The notes under the pieces are model-generated. The model saw nothing but the letters and a program-made list of their open reading frames with translations, was not told the DNA's origin and searched no databases. DNA of 5,134 nt from Candidatus Woesearchaeota archaeon (GTDB lineage: Archaea > Nanobdellota > Nanobdellia > Woesearchaeales > UBA11576). The DNA lies in contig JACRKM010000020.1 in NCBI GenBank assembly GCA_016219765.1, forward strand, positions 1 through 5,134. The letters run 5' to 3'. Every line of letters begins with the position of its first letter. The first letter of the stretch is position 1. Shown here piece by piece: positions 4,067-5,134 of the stretch. A program made the position numbers and the translations under genes.

Positions 4067-4936
4067 ATGTTGTCTCAACTCAGCAGGCGCCAGTTCATTG
4101 CGGTACCCGGCGCGTTAGGATTGTCCGCGCTCATCAGCTCCGCGCTCGCCAGCAGCTGCACCGGCCTGCGGTTCCCTCAGCTTTCTGGACTATATACCTT
4201 GCTGCGACACGAAGTTAGTGACCCTTCCTTTGCAGGCAAAAAGCGTCTGCCCGCGAATTTTCTGATGACTGATCGTATGGAGTACGTTGGCAACTACTGG
4301 AACCATCTGGTGCGTTGTGAGTTTTCCGACGAACGCATGCAGGTTTTTGATGCAAGACCGGCTGCACAAGGAACGCTCGCGTTTGATCTTGATGACTTAA
4401 CAAGAATCAATACGGGCGTTTATCCTAATGACGGATTCGACGGTGTGAGTATCTCCGACGAACAGAAGGTTACGGGGGGCGTATTCTGTTATTATCAGTA
4501 CCAATACTATCTGTCCATGAGCTCGGTGCCATCTGTGGAAGTCCTGCAACGTGTCTACCCTACTCAGGGAAGGTACGTCGGTGAAGATCCTGTTACGAAG
4601 ATGCCGCTTTACGAAAGTCTGTCAAATCCAAGCGAAGTTGATTTTGACCCGGAAGAGTGGGAGGATGCTGTTGACGACAACGACGGTGTAACCCTCAAGT
4701 TCACATTCACACGCCACATCAAACGCCAAACCCCTGGCTGGGAGGGCGGTTACAAAGACTGCATTCTTCCTTCAGACCCAAGAAAAGAAGCAGCTCTTAT
4801 CGCAGTGTATCACGCGTCCCCAAGCAGCCTGTACACGGAAGCAGACATTCGGCGGCTTGGAACAAAAGGCGTTATGGACGGCGCGATGGAACCTGCAATG
4901 TTCTTCAGTGATGTTGTCTCGGAAATGAAGTTGTGA
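4067..4936 (+). CDS. Predicted twin-arginine (Tat) lipoprotein, unknown function
   Basis: A 289-residue exported protein. The N-terminus has a Tat motif, Ser6-Arg7-Arg8-Gln9-Phe10-Ile11, then a mild hydrophobic stretch and Ala26-Leu-Ala-Ser-Ser-Cys31, a lipobox-like end with Cys31 as the likely lipidated residue. Tat export implies the protein is folded, and perhaps binds a cofactor, before it leaves the cytoplasm. The mature part is acidic and aromatic-rich, with a Tyr-Tyr-Gln-Tyr-Gln-Tyr-Tyr cluster, an Asp/Glu-rich patch (Asp-Pro-Glu-Glu-Trp-Glu-Asp) that could bind a metal ion, and three other cysteines. No known enzyme motif was recognised. The ATG at 4067 is preferred over the in-frame GTG at 4061, because GGAG (4058-4061) is five bases from the ATG and the GTG lies within the binding site. 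It stands alone, with hairpins on both sides. Confidence 0.82.
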   Translation: MLSQLSRRQFIAVPGALGLSALISSALASSCTGLRFPQLSGLYTLLRHEVSDPSFAGKKRLPANFLMTDRMEYVGNYWNHLVRCEFSDERMQVFDARPAAQGTLAFDLDDLTRINTGVYPNDGFDGVSISDEQKVTGGVFCYYQYQYYLSMSSVPSVEVLQRVYPTQGRYVGEDPVTKMPLYESLSNPSEVDFDPEEWEDAVDDNDGVTLKFTFTRHIKRQTPGWEGGYKDCILPSDPRKEAALIAVYHASPSSLYTEADIRRLGTKGVMDGAMEPAMFFSDVVSEMKL

Positions 4937-5001
4937 GATTGCCGTCGATAATCGAGTCGCAAACAGCGCGATAGAATTCTCTTGTATTTTGAAACTTTAT
5001 G

Positions 5002-5067
5002 CACAAAAACTTCGCCAGATGTTTTTGTGTGGGGTTCAAAACCCCGCCCTTCAGGGCGAAGTTTTTG
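5002..5067. repeat. Nested and competing inverted repeats after the Tat lipoprotein gene
   Basis: CAAAAACTTCGCC (5004-5016) is a perfect 13-base complement of GGCGAAGTTTTTG (5055-5067). The enclosed loop contains GGGGTT-CAA-AACCCC (5031-5045). The same left strand can instead pair locally, CACAAAAAC (5002-5010) with GTTTTTGTG (5021-5029), a 9-bp stem. The two folds exclude each other, as expected of a switch or attenuator, though a mobile palindromic element is also possible. Confidence 0.6.
5045..5058. repeat. Short palindrome CGCCCTTCAGGGCG
   Basis: A perfect palindrome with a CTTCAG centre. It overlaps the right arm of the 13-bp stem (GGCG, 5055-5058), so the two cannot form together. It has the same plan as the palindrome at 5109-5130. 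Confidence 0.65.
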
Positions 5068-5081
5068 GCATCCTAAAAATC

Positions 5082-5099
5082 CGCCTATCAAAGCAGGCG
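5082..5099. repeat. Short hairpin CGCCT / AGGCG
   Basis: A 5-bp stem with an 8-base loop (ATCAAAGC), lying between the two CTTYAG palindromes. It is weak alone and is reported because it continues the tandem row of hairpins. Confidence 0.45.
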
Positions 5100-5108
5100 T
5101 TCCGTCAA

Positions 5109-5130
5109 ACTCCGCACTTTAGTGCGGAGT
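5109..5130. repeat. Perfect 10-bp palindrome ACTCCGCACT / AGTGCGGAGT
   Basis: The arms are separated by TT; in practice this is a 9-bp stem with a TTTA loop. The core CGCACTTTAGTGCG matches CGCCCTTCAGGGCG of the palindrome at 5045-5058, with one arm pair changed from C-G to A-T. TTCC (5100-5103) and GGAA (5131-5134) could extend the stem past a bulge at the window edge. Confidence 0.7.
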
Positions 5131-5134
5131 GGAA

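Noticed and set aside
5031..5045. GGGG-TTCAAAA-CCCC looks like a tRNA T-arm with a proper TTCAA loop.
   Set aside because: No matching acceptor strand, anticodon arm or D-arm is found at the expected distance upstream, and the opposite strand does not give a T-loop. It fits better as the inner hairpin of the nested repeat.
4810..5091. 93-codon minus-strand frame over the end of the Tat lipoprotein gene and the hairpins.
   Set aside because: Part is antisense to the lipoprotein and the rest reads through inverted repeats; there is no convincing start.
1..5134. CRISPR array, transposon ends or integron sites suggested by the many inverted repeats.
   Set aside because: There are no regularly spaced direct repeats, no transposase or integrase frame, and no target-site duplications flanking the hairpin clusters.

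Overview
The window looks archaeal. The gene at 1332 has a TATA box centred about 25 bases before its ATG and no Shine-Dalgarno site. The nucleoside diphosphate kinase on the minus strand has the same leaderless or near-leaderless layout. Genes inside an operon or with a real leader instead carry GG(A)GGTG-type ribosome binding sites. The M50 protease is of the compact archaeal type (HELGH, an AAPGA segment, then NxxPxxxLDG). A DPANN-type archaeon (Woesearchaeota-like) is my best guess, resting on the protease and the long-form kinase, but the lineage cannot be proved from this window.

Layout. Positions 1-1282 (+) hold a compact operon: the 3' end of a gene entering from the left, then two tandem genes whose products are clearly related to each other and which I do not recognise. 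Position 1332 starts the membrane metalloprotease under its own promoter. Between its stop (1958) and the convergent kinase (2992 to 2528, minus) lie about 570 bases rich in perfect inverted repeats. They include a candidate 245-base folded RNA domain (1986-2230) and two hairpins with covarying arms and mutually complementary loops (2231-2298). The kinase and a small cysteine-rich lipoprotein (3137-3688, +) are divergent and share a 144-base promoter region with operator-like repeats. A T-rich terminator follows, then about 290 bases of largely unassigned sequence. A twin-arginine lipoprotein comes next (4067-4936, +), with a hairpin over its ribosome binding site. The last 200 bases are a cluster of hairpins, some mutually exclusive.

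Functionally there is no single obvious pathway. Three of the five complete, well-supported genes encode membrane or exported proteins (site-2-type protease, Sec lipoprotein, Tat lipoprotein), one is nucleotide housekeeping, and the paralogous pair is uncharacterised. The most unusual content is the tandem paralog family and the structured intergenic DNA. I saw no tRNA, rRNA, CRISPR array, transposase or recombinase.
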